DNA of 64,000 nucleotides from Streptomyces albogriseolus (GTDB lineage Bacteria; Actinomycetota; Actinomycetes; Streptomycetales; Streptomycetaceae): the NCBI GenBank assembly GCA_014650475.1, contig BMVA01000018.1, forward strand, positions 62,001 through 126,000. Reading direction: 5' to 3'. Positions 7,729-19,700 of the stretch are shown here, piece by piece. Position 1 is the first letter of the stretch; each line of letters begins with the position of its first letter. The notes below the pieces were generated by a model, which was not told where the DNA came from, did not search any database, and was given only the letters and a program-made list of their open reading frames with translations. Both the position numbers and the translations under genes were made by a program.

Positions 7729-10700
7729 TCACCCGAGGGGCGGCAGTCCGAGGATCTCCCGGAGCCGGGCGGCGAGGCTCGCGACCGTTCGGGGGTCCGT
7801 CCCTTCCGCCGTCAGGAGGACGGCGAGCCGGCGCACCGCGTCGCGGTACGCCTCCCCCGCGTACCGCCAGTCCGCGCGCGCGGAGTCCGCGTCGCCCGGC
7901 AGGAGCAGGCCGAGGGCCGTGTCCCACGCCCGGGCGGCGTCCGTGTCCGGGAACGTGCTCCCGAAGTCGGTGAAGGCCGAGTGCCAGATCCGGCGCGACA
8001 CCGTGGCCACGACGGCGTCGAGGGCGTCCGGCCACGGGCCGGGGCGAGCCAGCAGCAGCCGCACCTGGTCGAGCGGTGCCAGTCCGCCGCCCCGCACGCC
8101 TCCGCCGAGCTGCGCCTCGACCTCCGTTCCGGGGGTGATCCCGATGCCCGCGTCCCTCAGTTCGGCCAGGGTGACGGTCTCGTCGCCGGTGAACCCCGGC
8201 GGGTCGCCCGGCAGGTCGTCCGCGCTCACCTGACCGGCGATCCACCGGCGTCGGGCCTCCTCGGAGGGCGGCGCCTTCGGCCCGGGCGGCGGAGGCGGGG
8301 GTGCGGGCGGCGGGGGCTGTGCGGGTTCCGTCGGCGGGGCCGGGGGCGGTGCGGCCGCGGCGGTCTTCACCTGGTCGGTGCGGACGACGACGCCCAGCCG
8401 CTCGCTGAACAGGGCCGCCACGTTGGTCAGCCAGTCGGCGGCCTCCGCCGCGTCCAGGCCCGGACGGACCGTCTCGCTCATGTAGCGGCCCGACTTGTCG
8501 TTCACCACCCAGGAACGCAGCTCCTCACTCCAGCGGAACTCGCCGGACACCCGGCTGCGGCCCGGCAGCGTCCGGCCGGCCGTCTCCCCGCCGCCGGCGA
8601 AACCGGCGGCGACACCGGTGTGGCCCAGCCCGTCCAGTGTCCTGCGCAGCGACTCCGCCGTCAGGTCGGGGTCCTTCTCCCGCATCCCCGCCAGCAGCGC
8701 GTCGAACTGCTCCGGCGTGACGATCCCGCTCAGGTCCTCCGTACCGAGGATCACCCGGCCCTCATCGGTGACCGTGTACAGCCACACCGCGTCCCGGTTG
8801 CCGGTGATCAGCAGCCCGGGGTCGACCTCGTCCAACGGCACCCACAGGGGGTTGAGCCGTACGTCGCCGTCCTGGTCGCGCTCCTCCTTCTTGATCCGCT
8901 TCGGAAGGACCGGGGCGCCGAACCGGTCACGGGCCTCGGCGTCACTGCCGTCGTAGTGGTCGACGCCGTTGTAGTAGACCTCCGTCTGCCGTACGGCGTT
9001 GTCGGGTCCGGCACCGCCGACCCGTCGGGGTCCCGACGGGAGCGACCGCACCACATCGACCCGCAGGTCGAACGCGTGCGCGGCGAGGAACAGGAAGGTC
9101 TCCCCCTCCGGCGTCCCCCAGCGCTGCTCCCAGTGGACGACGGCGTCCAGAAGCCTGGGCAGTTCCGTGTCGTCCAGCGGCGCGGTGCTCTGCGTGTAGG
9201 CGATGCGGAGCAGGCGGCCCAGTGCGCGGTCGTCGAACGCGTCGGGTGCCGGCAGCAGGTCGTGCTGATCGAGGTACTCGAACATCCGGCGCGGGCTCAG
9301 GTCCTCGGCCTCCGCCTCCAGGACGGCCCGGGCGTCCCGCGGGGAGATGCCGGGGTCGGCGGGGAGCGCCGCCATGCGGGCATCGACGTACCGCTTCATC
9401 AGTTCGGCGGGGTCGAGGGCCTCGGGGACAAGGGGACGCCGGACGCCGTGGTGGGCGAGGAGGGCGAGCCTCTCGGCCCGGTCCATGCCCTGGACCCGTG
9501 CGGCGAACGCGTCGGCGGCCGTCCGCCGGAACTGGCCGACGATCTGCGGATGCAGCCGTCCCTCGCTGCGGGCCACGAAGTCCTCCAGATGGGACCGCAT
9601 GGCACGGAGCGCGGCCTGGACGGGACCGGTCGGTTCGTTGCCGGTCCCGGCGCGGAGCGTGGTCCGACGACGCAGTTCGGCGCGTACGGCGCCGGGGTCC
9701 CCGAGCAGGTCGTACGCGGCGCGGTCGGTGGCGGCGAGGCCGCCCAGACGGCTGCGGATGTGCACGGGGTCGCCGGCCATGAAGGAGTACAGAAGGCACT
9801 CCCCCGTACCGGGCACCGGCACCCGGCGGCCTCTCGCCCGACCGCTGTCGCTCCCCGGCCCGGAGCCCTTCCCGGCGTCCTTCCGGGACGGGTCCGGTTT
9901 CGAGTCCGGCTTCGGCTCAGGTGTCGAGTCCGGCTCCGGCTGCGGGACCGGGGGCTTCGGTTCCGGCTTCGGGACCGGGTCGGCCGGCAGGGCCAGCCGG
10001 TAGTGGCGGTTGTCGAGGCTGAGGACCACGTGTGCGCCGGAGTGGGGGGACGGGCCGACGAGTTCCCGGAGGCCGCCGGTCCCCGTCGGGTCCTTGGGAG
10101 CGAAGTCCTGGAAGCCGCCGTCGCTCCCGACCACCGTGACGCGCACGCCGAAGGTGCGTGCGGCGAGCAGCGGGAGGAGGTCGGACGCGGCGTGGTTCCA
10201 GCCGGCCTCGGACGGGGCGTCGCCCGGGCGGAGGAGCTGGGTGACCGCCAGTTCGGCCCGTACCTCGGGGGACAGCTCGGCGACGTGCGGGATCAGACCG
10301 CCGAGGCCGTCGAACTCACGGCGTGCGGGAGTGTCCGTTCCGAGGTCCAGACCCGCCGCGGCGATCTCCTCCGCGCTGAAGGTGTCGGTGTGGTCGGGGG
10401 CGACGACGGCCAGCAGGTCCTCGTCGGCGTGGTCGGTGAGCCAGGAAGCCATCCTCCGGCGCATCTCGGACATCGCCCTCGGGCCGGTGAGGTCGATGCC
10501 GTGCGCGGCCGGCAGCCCCGGAGCGGCGCGTTCGAGGCCCTCGGCGAGCGCGCGGAAGAAGGCGTCGCCGTCCTCCGGCACGTCGTGGAGCGTGTACGTC
10601 TCGCCCGTGGGTGAGGTGAGGACGGCGTCCGGTGCCTCACCGCTCCTGGTGTAGCGGGGCGGGGCCGCTGGTTCGGCCACGGGCTTCTTCGGCGGAGCCT

Positions 10701-13700
10701 GGTAGGTCACCGGAGGCGGCTCGGCGAGACCGTCCAGTTCCTTCCGGCCGTCCTCTGTGGCCGCGAGCCGGTGCCAGCGGGTGAGCTGGTCCGCCCCGGC
10801 CCGTACCCGGTGGTACTCCGCCGCGGCCTTCTCCGCCGTGTCCTTGAGCGCGTCCAGTTCGGCGCGCCGGGTGTCGAAGGCGTCGCGTGCCGTGTCCCGG
10901 CGGGCGGTGGCCTCGTCGAGGGCCCTGCCGGGCGCTTGCGCGGACAGCAGGGCCGCGTCGAGCCGCCCGTCGGCCAACGCCTTCTCGGTGCGCGCGGTCT
11001 CCAGCCGCAGGTCGGCCGCCCTCCGCAGGGTCCCGGCGGCCCTTTCCGCGTCGGCCAGGCGGGCCAGAGCGGCGTCCTGCTCGTCCCGCAGGAGCTCCGC
11101 CCAGCCGTCGTGCTCGGGCTGGGCGTACTCGTCGTCGGCGAACGCGGCGGCCTCGGCCCGTGCGGCGGCCACGTTCGCGTCCGCGATGCCGTGGTCCCGG
11201 CGTGCGGCGGCCTCGGCCTGTGCCAGGGCCCTGTCCGCGTCCTCGACGCCCGTCCGGGCGAGGCCGACCGGGCGGGCCGCCGCGCGGGCGACCCCGGCGG
11301 CCTTGTCGAGGGCGGCCTGTGCGGCGTCGAGGTCCGCGCGCAGCCCGCCGGAGGCGCGCCGCTTCTTCCAGTAGGCCTTGTCGGCGTCGACCCACGCCTT
11401 GCTCGCCTTCTCGACCGCGTCCCACGCCTTCGAGACGCGGTCGGGGAAGTTCGTGTCGGTGATGATCCGCAGTTCGCGGGCGACGTCCTCCCGGATCCAG
11501 GTGACGACGTACGCCTCGGACCTCATCGCCTGCGGACCCGATCTGGCCTTGGCGAAGGTCCCGCCCCGAATCCGGTTCGCGAGCCTCGAGTCCAGGGTGC
11601 TCCGGTGCACGTCGCCGACGCCGATCCAGGTGGCCGGGACGGCGAACAGGAAGGACCGGCCCGTCTTGGGCTTGAGGTTGCGCGAGGTCAGGTGGTCGTC
11701 CCCGACCGGCATGCCGTCGCCGTCGAGGTCGTTGGGGCCGGGACCGAAGGCTCCGATCTGGTTGAGTCCGGCGTTGTCGGGAGAGTTGTACAGGAAGGCG
11801 CCGCCGAAGCTCGAGGACTGGCTGTGCTCGACGGACGAGGACGTGCCGGTGTTGTCCCCGTACCGTCTGAGCACCTCCAGCTTCTTGCCGTCGGCGACCG
11901 TCAGCAGCAGCGCGCGGCTGAAGTCGGGTGCCGAGCGCAGTGACAGCTGTCCGGTGTCGGTGCCCAGGAGGGACTTCTCGGTCAGCCCCGCCACCTGGTA
12001 GCCGCCGGGTTCGGTGGTGCGCGGGAAGAACGCCGTGACCGCCGTGGAGCTGGTGCCGTCCTCCAGCGCCTGCGCCGATCCGGTGCCGAGGCGGGTCAGC
12101 CCGGTCCGCCTGGTCCTGCGGAGGAGGTCGGTGAGGGCGGCGGCGCCGGTACCGTCCGCGGCCTCCAGGGTATGGAGGGGGAAGCCGACGTCGTACGCCT
12201 TCGTGAGGAGGAGCTCGCCGGCCGTGCGGATGTTCTCGACGCCGATGATCCCGCGGGGGTGCATGCCGTTCTCGGGGAAGGTGAACGACCGTACGACACC
12301 GTCCCCGTCCCGGACCGTCAGTTCCTCCACCGCCCTGGACAGAGGTATCGGCCGGGGCGGAGCGGCCAGGGCGGGGTCGGCCGCCGGGTCGGGCGCGGGC
12401 AGCAGCCGGCCGGTCCCTTCGTCCTCCCCCGACCGCACCGGCTCCATCAGGCTGAGCGGCACGTGCTCGCGCAGCTCGCCGACGTCGCCCTCCTCGACGA
12501 TGCGCAGCCGGCCCCGGAAGCGGTCGAGGGCCGTGGGCTCCCCCTTCGCCGGCTTCGCTCCGGCCGACGTGCCGGTGTGGGGGGTGTCGTCGGCCTCCAA
12601 GGTGATCCGCATCCGGTACGGGGTGACGATCTCGGCGTGCGGTTCGGTGGACGCCGCCCGGTAGATCGTGACGGTGGTGACCGTGTGACTGGACGCGACC
12701 GTCTTCCGGTTCGAGCCACCCTCGGTGTACGTGGGCCCGGCGGCCGGGACCTGTGTGTTGCCGGTGTACACCAGCTGGCTGGTCAGCAGACCCAGGTCCG
12801 CCCCGGAGGAGGACTCCGAGTTCTCCTGGGCGGTCTCGATGGCCCGCCGGTTCTCCTCCAGCTCCGCGCTGTGGTCGAGTCCCTCGAACACGGGCGTCCC
12901 GGGGATCAGCTCGACGCGCGCCCGCACCTGCCGGCTGCCGATCCGGATGCTGTCCCAGCCCCAGCCTCCGGCCTTGACCGGCGTCGACGGGGCGGTGGTC
13001 GTCATCTCCCCCTTCAGCGCCCGCGTGGCGCGGGCCGTCACCAGCTGCCTGATCCGCTCCCGGCTCTCGTCGTCGAGCCCCAGTCTCCCGATCCGCCGGT
13101 CGAACGCGAGCAGTGCGTCGGTGGGGTCCAGCGGGTTCACCGCGTACGTGCCGAAGGCGGTGCCGCGCATCCAGGGCTGCGGCGTCCAGCTCCGGCCGGT
13201 GTAGCGGGGGACGTCGCCCATGCCGTCGTCGATCAGCCCCATCCGGTGGGCGCTCTTCTCCGGCAGGTGCCCCAGCAGTCCGCCCCTGCCGGTCAGCTCG
13301 GTTCCCGCCGCTCCGGCGAGGAGGCTCGGCACGAAGGTCCTGGCCGCCGCGCCCGTCCCGATCCGGCCCGTGCCCAGCCGGCTGGTGAACAGCGCGAACC
13401 AGTGCTGCACGTCGCCGGCCACCAGCACCTGGTGGGTGAAGCCCTTGCGGTTCATGTCCGCGACGACCGTGCGGACGACGCTGCGGCTGCGCGCGTGGGA
13501 CGTCGAGAGGGGGTTGGCGACGAGGCCGTACGCGCCCATGAGGCCGTGGCCCGGGTTCTGGGAGACGGAGTAGACCAGCTGGCCACCGAAGACGAAGCTG
13601 GTGCTGTTGCTGACCTTGCCGGCCGCCTGACGGGTCCCGCCGAGCGTCATCTCGGTGTCCATGGACATCGACGGGGTGAGGGTCCGCAGGTCCCCGACCG

Positions 13701-16700
13701 TCGTGGCGTACCGGAAGGTTCCCCACAGCTCGCCGTACGGCCCCTTGCCCAGCAGGCCGCTGCCCACCAGGCCCAGCGGCCCCGAACTCTGGTCGAAGCC
13801 CGATGCCAGGGACTGGGGTGTGAAGGAACGGACGATCGCGTCCCGGGTGGCGGCGCCCTCCTTCGTCAGTTGCCAGGCGTTGCCCGACGCCGCCCCCAGG
13901 ACCCGGTCCACCTCCGCGAGGAGGAGGGGTGACACCACCATGTTCACGATGACGAACGGGTGCTGCCGGAAGTCCCGGAACTGGCCCGTCCCGCGGTCGG
14001 CGAGCCGTCCGGCGGGCCGGCCCGCACCGGGGTCCGCGGGCAGCAGGAGGTCGCCCTTGGCCAGGGCGAGGGCCCGCTCGGTGGACATGTGCGCGGGGGC
14101 GGACTCGTCGGACAGATAGGGGTTGAGCGCCCCGTCCGCGTGCGGGTCCGCATCGGGGGTGTGCTGGACGGGTACGCCGATGAGCACCTGCCCGGTCCTC
14201 GGGCCGCCGCCCCGCAGGTGGCCCAGCGGCGTCCGGCCGAAGAGCACGTTGACCGGCTCGTCCAGGACCAGCAGACCCGGCAGCCCGAGGCCGAGACCGC
14301 GGACCAGGCCGCGGGGCCGCCAGTAGCCGCTCATGGAGGCGGTGAGGGACAGGTCGTAGCGGTACAGGTGGGTGGGCTGGTTACTCACCGACATCGGCTC
14401 GTTGGTGACGGTCGAGCCGAAGCCGGTCTCCGTCTCCCACTGCCAGCCCCCGCGCGCGCCCAGGGTCAGCCCGAGCGTGTTCCGGGGCAGGCCCGCCTCG
14501 TCGCGGTCGTTGTCGCGGCCCGAGAACGTGCCCTCGAAGCCCAGCTCCAGGCCTCGTTTCGCGCTCGCCTGGCCGTCGATCCGGTCGACGCCCTGGGCGC
14601 TGAAGCGCATGCCCTCGCTGTCGTCCCTGCCCTCGTACCGCCGCCCGGTCAGCGTTCCGTGCACCCGGACGGTGTAGTAGGTCTGTCCGACGGAGTCGGG
14701 GTCGGTAAGTCTGATCGGCAGGCCGACCGTGGTCAGCCCCTCCAGGGTCGCGGTGACGTTCTGCTGGGACAGCACGCCGAGGACCTGCAGGGTGTTCTGG
14801 AGCGCGATCCGGTACGTGACGGGGTCGGTCCACCGGGGCGGCATGGGCAGGCTCTCGGCCGCCCGGAGCACCTGGTCGGGATCGCGCTTGAGCAGGTCGC
14901 CCAAGCGGGCGCGCCAGCCCTTCGGCAGGTTCGGCGGCAGCAGCTGGTCGAGGGGCACCACCAGCCCTTGGCGCAGGTTCGAGATGGCGTCGACCAGGCC
15001 GTCGGCGAACGCGTCCAGCAGGGTGCGGCCGATGCCGTCCGCCGCGTCCGGTGTGACACGGGTGCGCCGGCCGTCGTCGAAGGCGAACTCCTTCACCCGG
15101 TGCATGCCCAGGGTGCGCGGCCGGTCCACGGTCAGGTAGGCGGGCGCGAACGGCGGGGCGACGCCGTTGCGCAGGGCGAGTGTGCTCCCGTCGTCCCATC
15201 CGGCCAGCCGCCGCGCCTCGGAGCTGGTCATCCGGTCCAGGCTCCAGGTGAGGAAGCGCGTCGGCGGTGCGTCGTCACCGGACCGGCGCACCCGCACCGA
15301 CTTCACGACCAGGTAGAGGGCGGTCCTTGGGCCCTTCACCTGTCCGGCCGACTTCAGGGTGCCGGCCCCGCCGAGTCCGGCCGACCAGGTCTTCGCGAAC
15401 GATGCCTGGAGGGTCGGTCCGAGCTGGAGCCGCAGGTCGAAGGGGGCCGTGCCCGGGTCGTGGAAGTTGAAGGCGGGTCCGGCGACGGCCTGCAGCAGCA
15501 GGCTCCTGCCGTAGGCCCGGCTCCGCTCGCTGCGGACCGTCGAGGTGTTGATGTCCCGCATCTCGGCCTGGTCGGTCTCCCCGACGAGCACCGCCGACAG
15601 CGGAATCAGTTCCTCCACCACGAAGGCGCCCAGCGGTGACTTCTTCTTGTCGTCGGCGAACAGTTGCGGAGTGGTGATGCGGCCGCGCGCCATCGTGCCG
15701 CCGTGCCGCTGGAAGCTGTCGCCGGAGAAGAAGCTGTCCAGCTCGGTGTAGGCCGAGCTGCCGGGCAGGGCTCCGATCCGGGCGGCCGCCCAGTCGCGGA
15801 TCGCCGCGACCGGGCCGAACCCCTCGATGCGGACGAAGCGGTACTGGGAGTCGCGGTCCAGGGTCATCGTCCGGGGGATGCGGCCCGGCTTCGGGATCTT
15901 CGTCACGCTGTCGGGCAGGCGCACGCGCAGGCCGCCCCGGACGCCGAAGGCGAACCGGACGGGCGCGGCCGGTTCGGTGCCCGTGCCTGTGTCCGTGCCT
16001 GTGCCTGTGCCTGTGTCCGTGATGTCCTGTCCGGCGGCGTCGGTGACGTGCATCTCGTAGTGAACGTCGTCCAGGTACGCCCGCGACGTGTCCAGCGTGC
16101 GGGTCTCCATCTGGTTCATGCGCTGGTCGGTCAGGGTGTAGCCGACCTTGCCGATGAAGCCGAACCGCACGGCGAGCCGGCCGAAGCCGCCGAACGCCGC
16201 GCTGCCCGCCGGGCCGATCGGCCCGCCGAGACCGTACTGGGAGTTGGCCTGCATGTTCTTGGTCAGCCCGAAGGCAGCGGCCGCCCGGTGCATGCTGTCG
16301 ATCTTCGTCGAGTCGCCGACGCCGTCGTCGAACGGGGTCCAGTTGCCGTAGTGACGCGCCCTGACCCACAGGACGCGCCTCTTTCCGTCCGCGTTGACGT
16401 ACGGGAAGGGGCGCCCCTTCCCGTCCGCCAGCGTCTTCGGCTTGTCCCGGAGCGTCTGCCGGACATCGTCCAGCAGCCGTGCGCCGTCCGCGGGCCGGGC
16501 CTCCGGCCGGCTCCCCAGTTCGCGGTCGATGGCGTCCAATGCCTGTTCGTAGCCCCGCAGGACGACCGTGCTCTGGCCGAACGTGCTCGGGTTGGCGAGG
16601 AGTTGCTCGAGCTCGGCGGCGGTCAGGCCGGACGGCAGCAGCGACGGGAGGTCGTCGACGTACGCGGGCATCCGCCTGCCGCCCTCGAACCGGACCGGGT

Positions 16701-19700
16701 CGCGGCGCCTCGGCGGGGGCGTCATGGCGGGGTCGAGGCGCGGGGCGTCCGGGGAGGGCGGGTCCGGCTCCGGGGGCCGGGGCGGGCCGGAAGGGGCCAC
16801 GGCTCCGCTTCCGGCCGTGGCCGTGGTGGGCGACAGGTGGGTGTCCGCCGGGGACGCGGGGGTCGGCCGGACGGCCGACCAGTCCTTGGCCTGCTGGCGC
16901 CGGCCGTCCGTCAGGGGGAGCAGGGAGAGGACGTGCGGCAGGGACGCGTCGCTCTGCGCGAGCAGGCCCACGGGTCCCGGTGAGGTCCACACACCGCGGC
17001 CGGTCGCGGCGCCGACGAGGGCCTGCCTGTCGGTGGTTCCCGGGTCCGCCGTGGCCGGGGTCATGGAGGCGAGGACGATGTCGGCCGTGCGCGGAAAGTC
17101 GTTCAGCACCGGGTCCACCGCGAGCAGTTCGGCGACCTCCTCGTAGAGGACCTCGACGCGGAGTCCGCCGGGCAGCTCCATGGTGAGGTGGTCAGGACCA
17201 GCCTCGCCCCGCACCAGGTACGGGGCGGGTTCGGCGGGGTCGGTGGTCCACGGCATCTTGGCCCGGCGCAGCGGTCGGTGGCCGCCGTCCGGTGTCGCCG
17301 CCATGACGAGGGCGGACTTGACGTCCACCGCCGCACCCGGTGGGCCCGGCGCCCAGCTCCGGCCGGCCGGGGCGCCCGAGTCGTCGAGCAGCAGGGTGTC
17401 CGGCGCGAGGGCGCCGAGGGACTCCAGGTGGAACGCGCCCAGCACGACCAGGTCGTCCACGTCGACGCCGACGGCCGCCGCGCGCGCCACCAGGTCCAGG
17501 AGGTCGGGCAGCCGGTCCGGGTCCGGCCGCCCGAGGTGCAGCACCCTGCCGGTGAGGGCGGCCGGGTCGGGGGTCCTGCTCTCCCACTCCAGGGCCTTCA
17601 CGGTCGCCCAGAAGAACCGGGCCCGCTCGGGCGCCCCGATGACCACCTGGTCCGGGTCCAGCCCCAGGAGCCGGGCGGCCTCTTCGTTCACCTCCTCGTC
17701 CGTGAGACCGTCCAGCCCTTCGGCCATGGTGATCACGTGCGGCAGGGTCACGAGGTCGGTGAGCACGGCGCCGGGGTTGCGGTGCACGGCGTCGGCGGCC
17801 CTGGCCAGCAGGTCCTCGTAGGCGTCGGGTCCCGGCTCGCCGTCCGGGTCGCCGTGTTCCGTCGCACGGATCTCGCGGGCCGCGCGCTCGAACAGGTCCA
17901 GGGAGAAGGGCACGGTGTCGCGCAGCGCCGGGTCGGCGGCGCGCAGGGACTCCAGCGCGCCGATGCCCGCGAGGAGTTCGCCGTAGCGGCTGTCGTCCTC
18001 GATCGCCACCCCGAACGTCAGCCGCAGCGCGCGCACCAGCCGCAGCGTCCGCTCGCGGACCTCCTCCGACGCCGGTCCCACCGGGTCGGTGTGCAGGCCC
18101 GCCGCGCGGGCGCGGTCGTCGAGCGCGGCGTCGTCGGGTTCCGGCCGGTGCTTCACCCACTTCCCGCGCCGGCCCCGCGAATCCATGATGATGTAGTGGG
18201 AGACCCGGCCGTCCTTCTCGAACTTGAAGCCGACCTCCTGGGTGGCGCCGTAGACGGTGCGGCCGGTCTCGTTGGCGACGTGCTGGCTCTGGCTGGCGTC
18301 GGCCAGCGGGTCGGGGACGAACGTGTCCGTGACCAGCTTGCGCCTGCGGGTGAGGCCCGGCGGTGTCGCGGCGAAGCACTCCTGCATGAGGACGGCGTGG
18401 TCCTTGGGGCGCCGCGTCAGGCTCGGACGGCGCCCGAGCATCCCGCCCACCGCCCGGTCCCGTTTCCGGTGGCGGGGGTTCGACCGGGTCGGCAGCTCCG
18501 TCTCGCCGAGGAAGCCGTGCCCGGCGAAGACGTACACCGGCTCGCCGGCGAACGGGACCGGCTCGTCGTCCTTGACCCAGGTCCCGTCCTGCCGGTTGAC
18601 GTGGTAGAGCTCGGTCGCCGTCGCCGCGTGCCGGATCCCCCACAGCAGCCGTGCGCGGTCGCCGTCCCTGAAGACGGCCCTGCCGATCGGCCCCTGGTCG
18701 GTGACGATGGTGTGGGACAGCAGGTCCTGTTCCCAGAAGGGGGCGCGGGCGGACTGTGCGGGGTCGGGCAGCAGGCCGGGGAAGCTGCGGATCCAGTCGG
18801 TGCGGTCGCTGCCCCAGGCGCTCCGCAGGGGCACCACGTACGGGTGGGAGGCGCTCTTGTCCGGGCCTTCGGCGACGTCCACGACCCCGTTGGCCGCCCA
18901 GACGTCCCTGCCGATCCGGTCCGCCGCCCGTCGCGGCAGCTCCAGGCCGCCCCCGCCGGCGTCGGAGACGAGCAGCAGCACCGGCACGTCCGCCGGGAGT
19001 CCGCTCAGTTCGGCGTCGAGGGCGAGGAGTTCGGCGAACACGTCGAGGGGGACCTCGCGCGGGGCGCCGTCGTGGCCGCGGACGACGACCTGGTCCCGGT
19101 CGCCGTCCGCCCGCACGACGTAGGGGTCCGGGCCGCCGGGCCGGTGCCAGGGCGCGGGTCCCACCTCGTCGCGTGACAGGCTGCCGTCGGCCCGGGGTCC
19201 GGTCCTTCCCGTACGGGTGAGGTCCAGGTTGTCGGTCCCGCCCTTGCCCCGGGTCCAGTCGCGGCCGCGGGGGCGTCCGTCGGGGCCGGTGGTCAGGGCA
19301 TGGGTGGGCGACAGCACGCCCTGGCGCCGGAGGTGGAGCGCGGCGAGGGCGGCCAGACCGTCCGCCGTCCGTGCCTCCTGTGCCGAGGCCAGCCCCAGCA
19401 GCCGGGCGCGCTGCACGTCGGTCACCGGATCGGCGGGGTCCAGGAGCAGCACCCGGCGCGCCACGGCGTCCAGGTCGAGCGGGCCGAAGTCCAGCAGGGG
19501 GTCGGTCCGGCGGAGCCGGTCGAGGCGTGCGAGCCCGTCACGGATGTCCGGGTACAGGGGGCTCGACATGACGTCGGGGCCGTAGATGTCCACGAGCAGT
19601 TCCCGGTACCCGGCTTCCTCCGGGGACGGCTCCTGCGCCCGGTCGTCGTCCACCTCGTCGTCCTGGTGGTCGGACAGCGGCGCGTCGAAACCCTCCAGCA

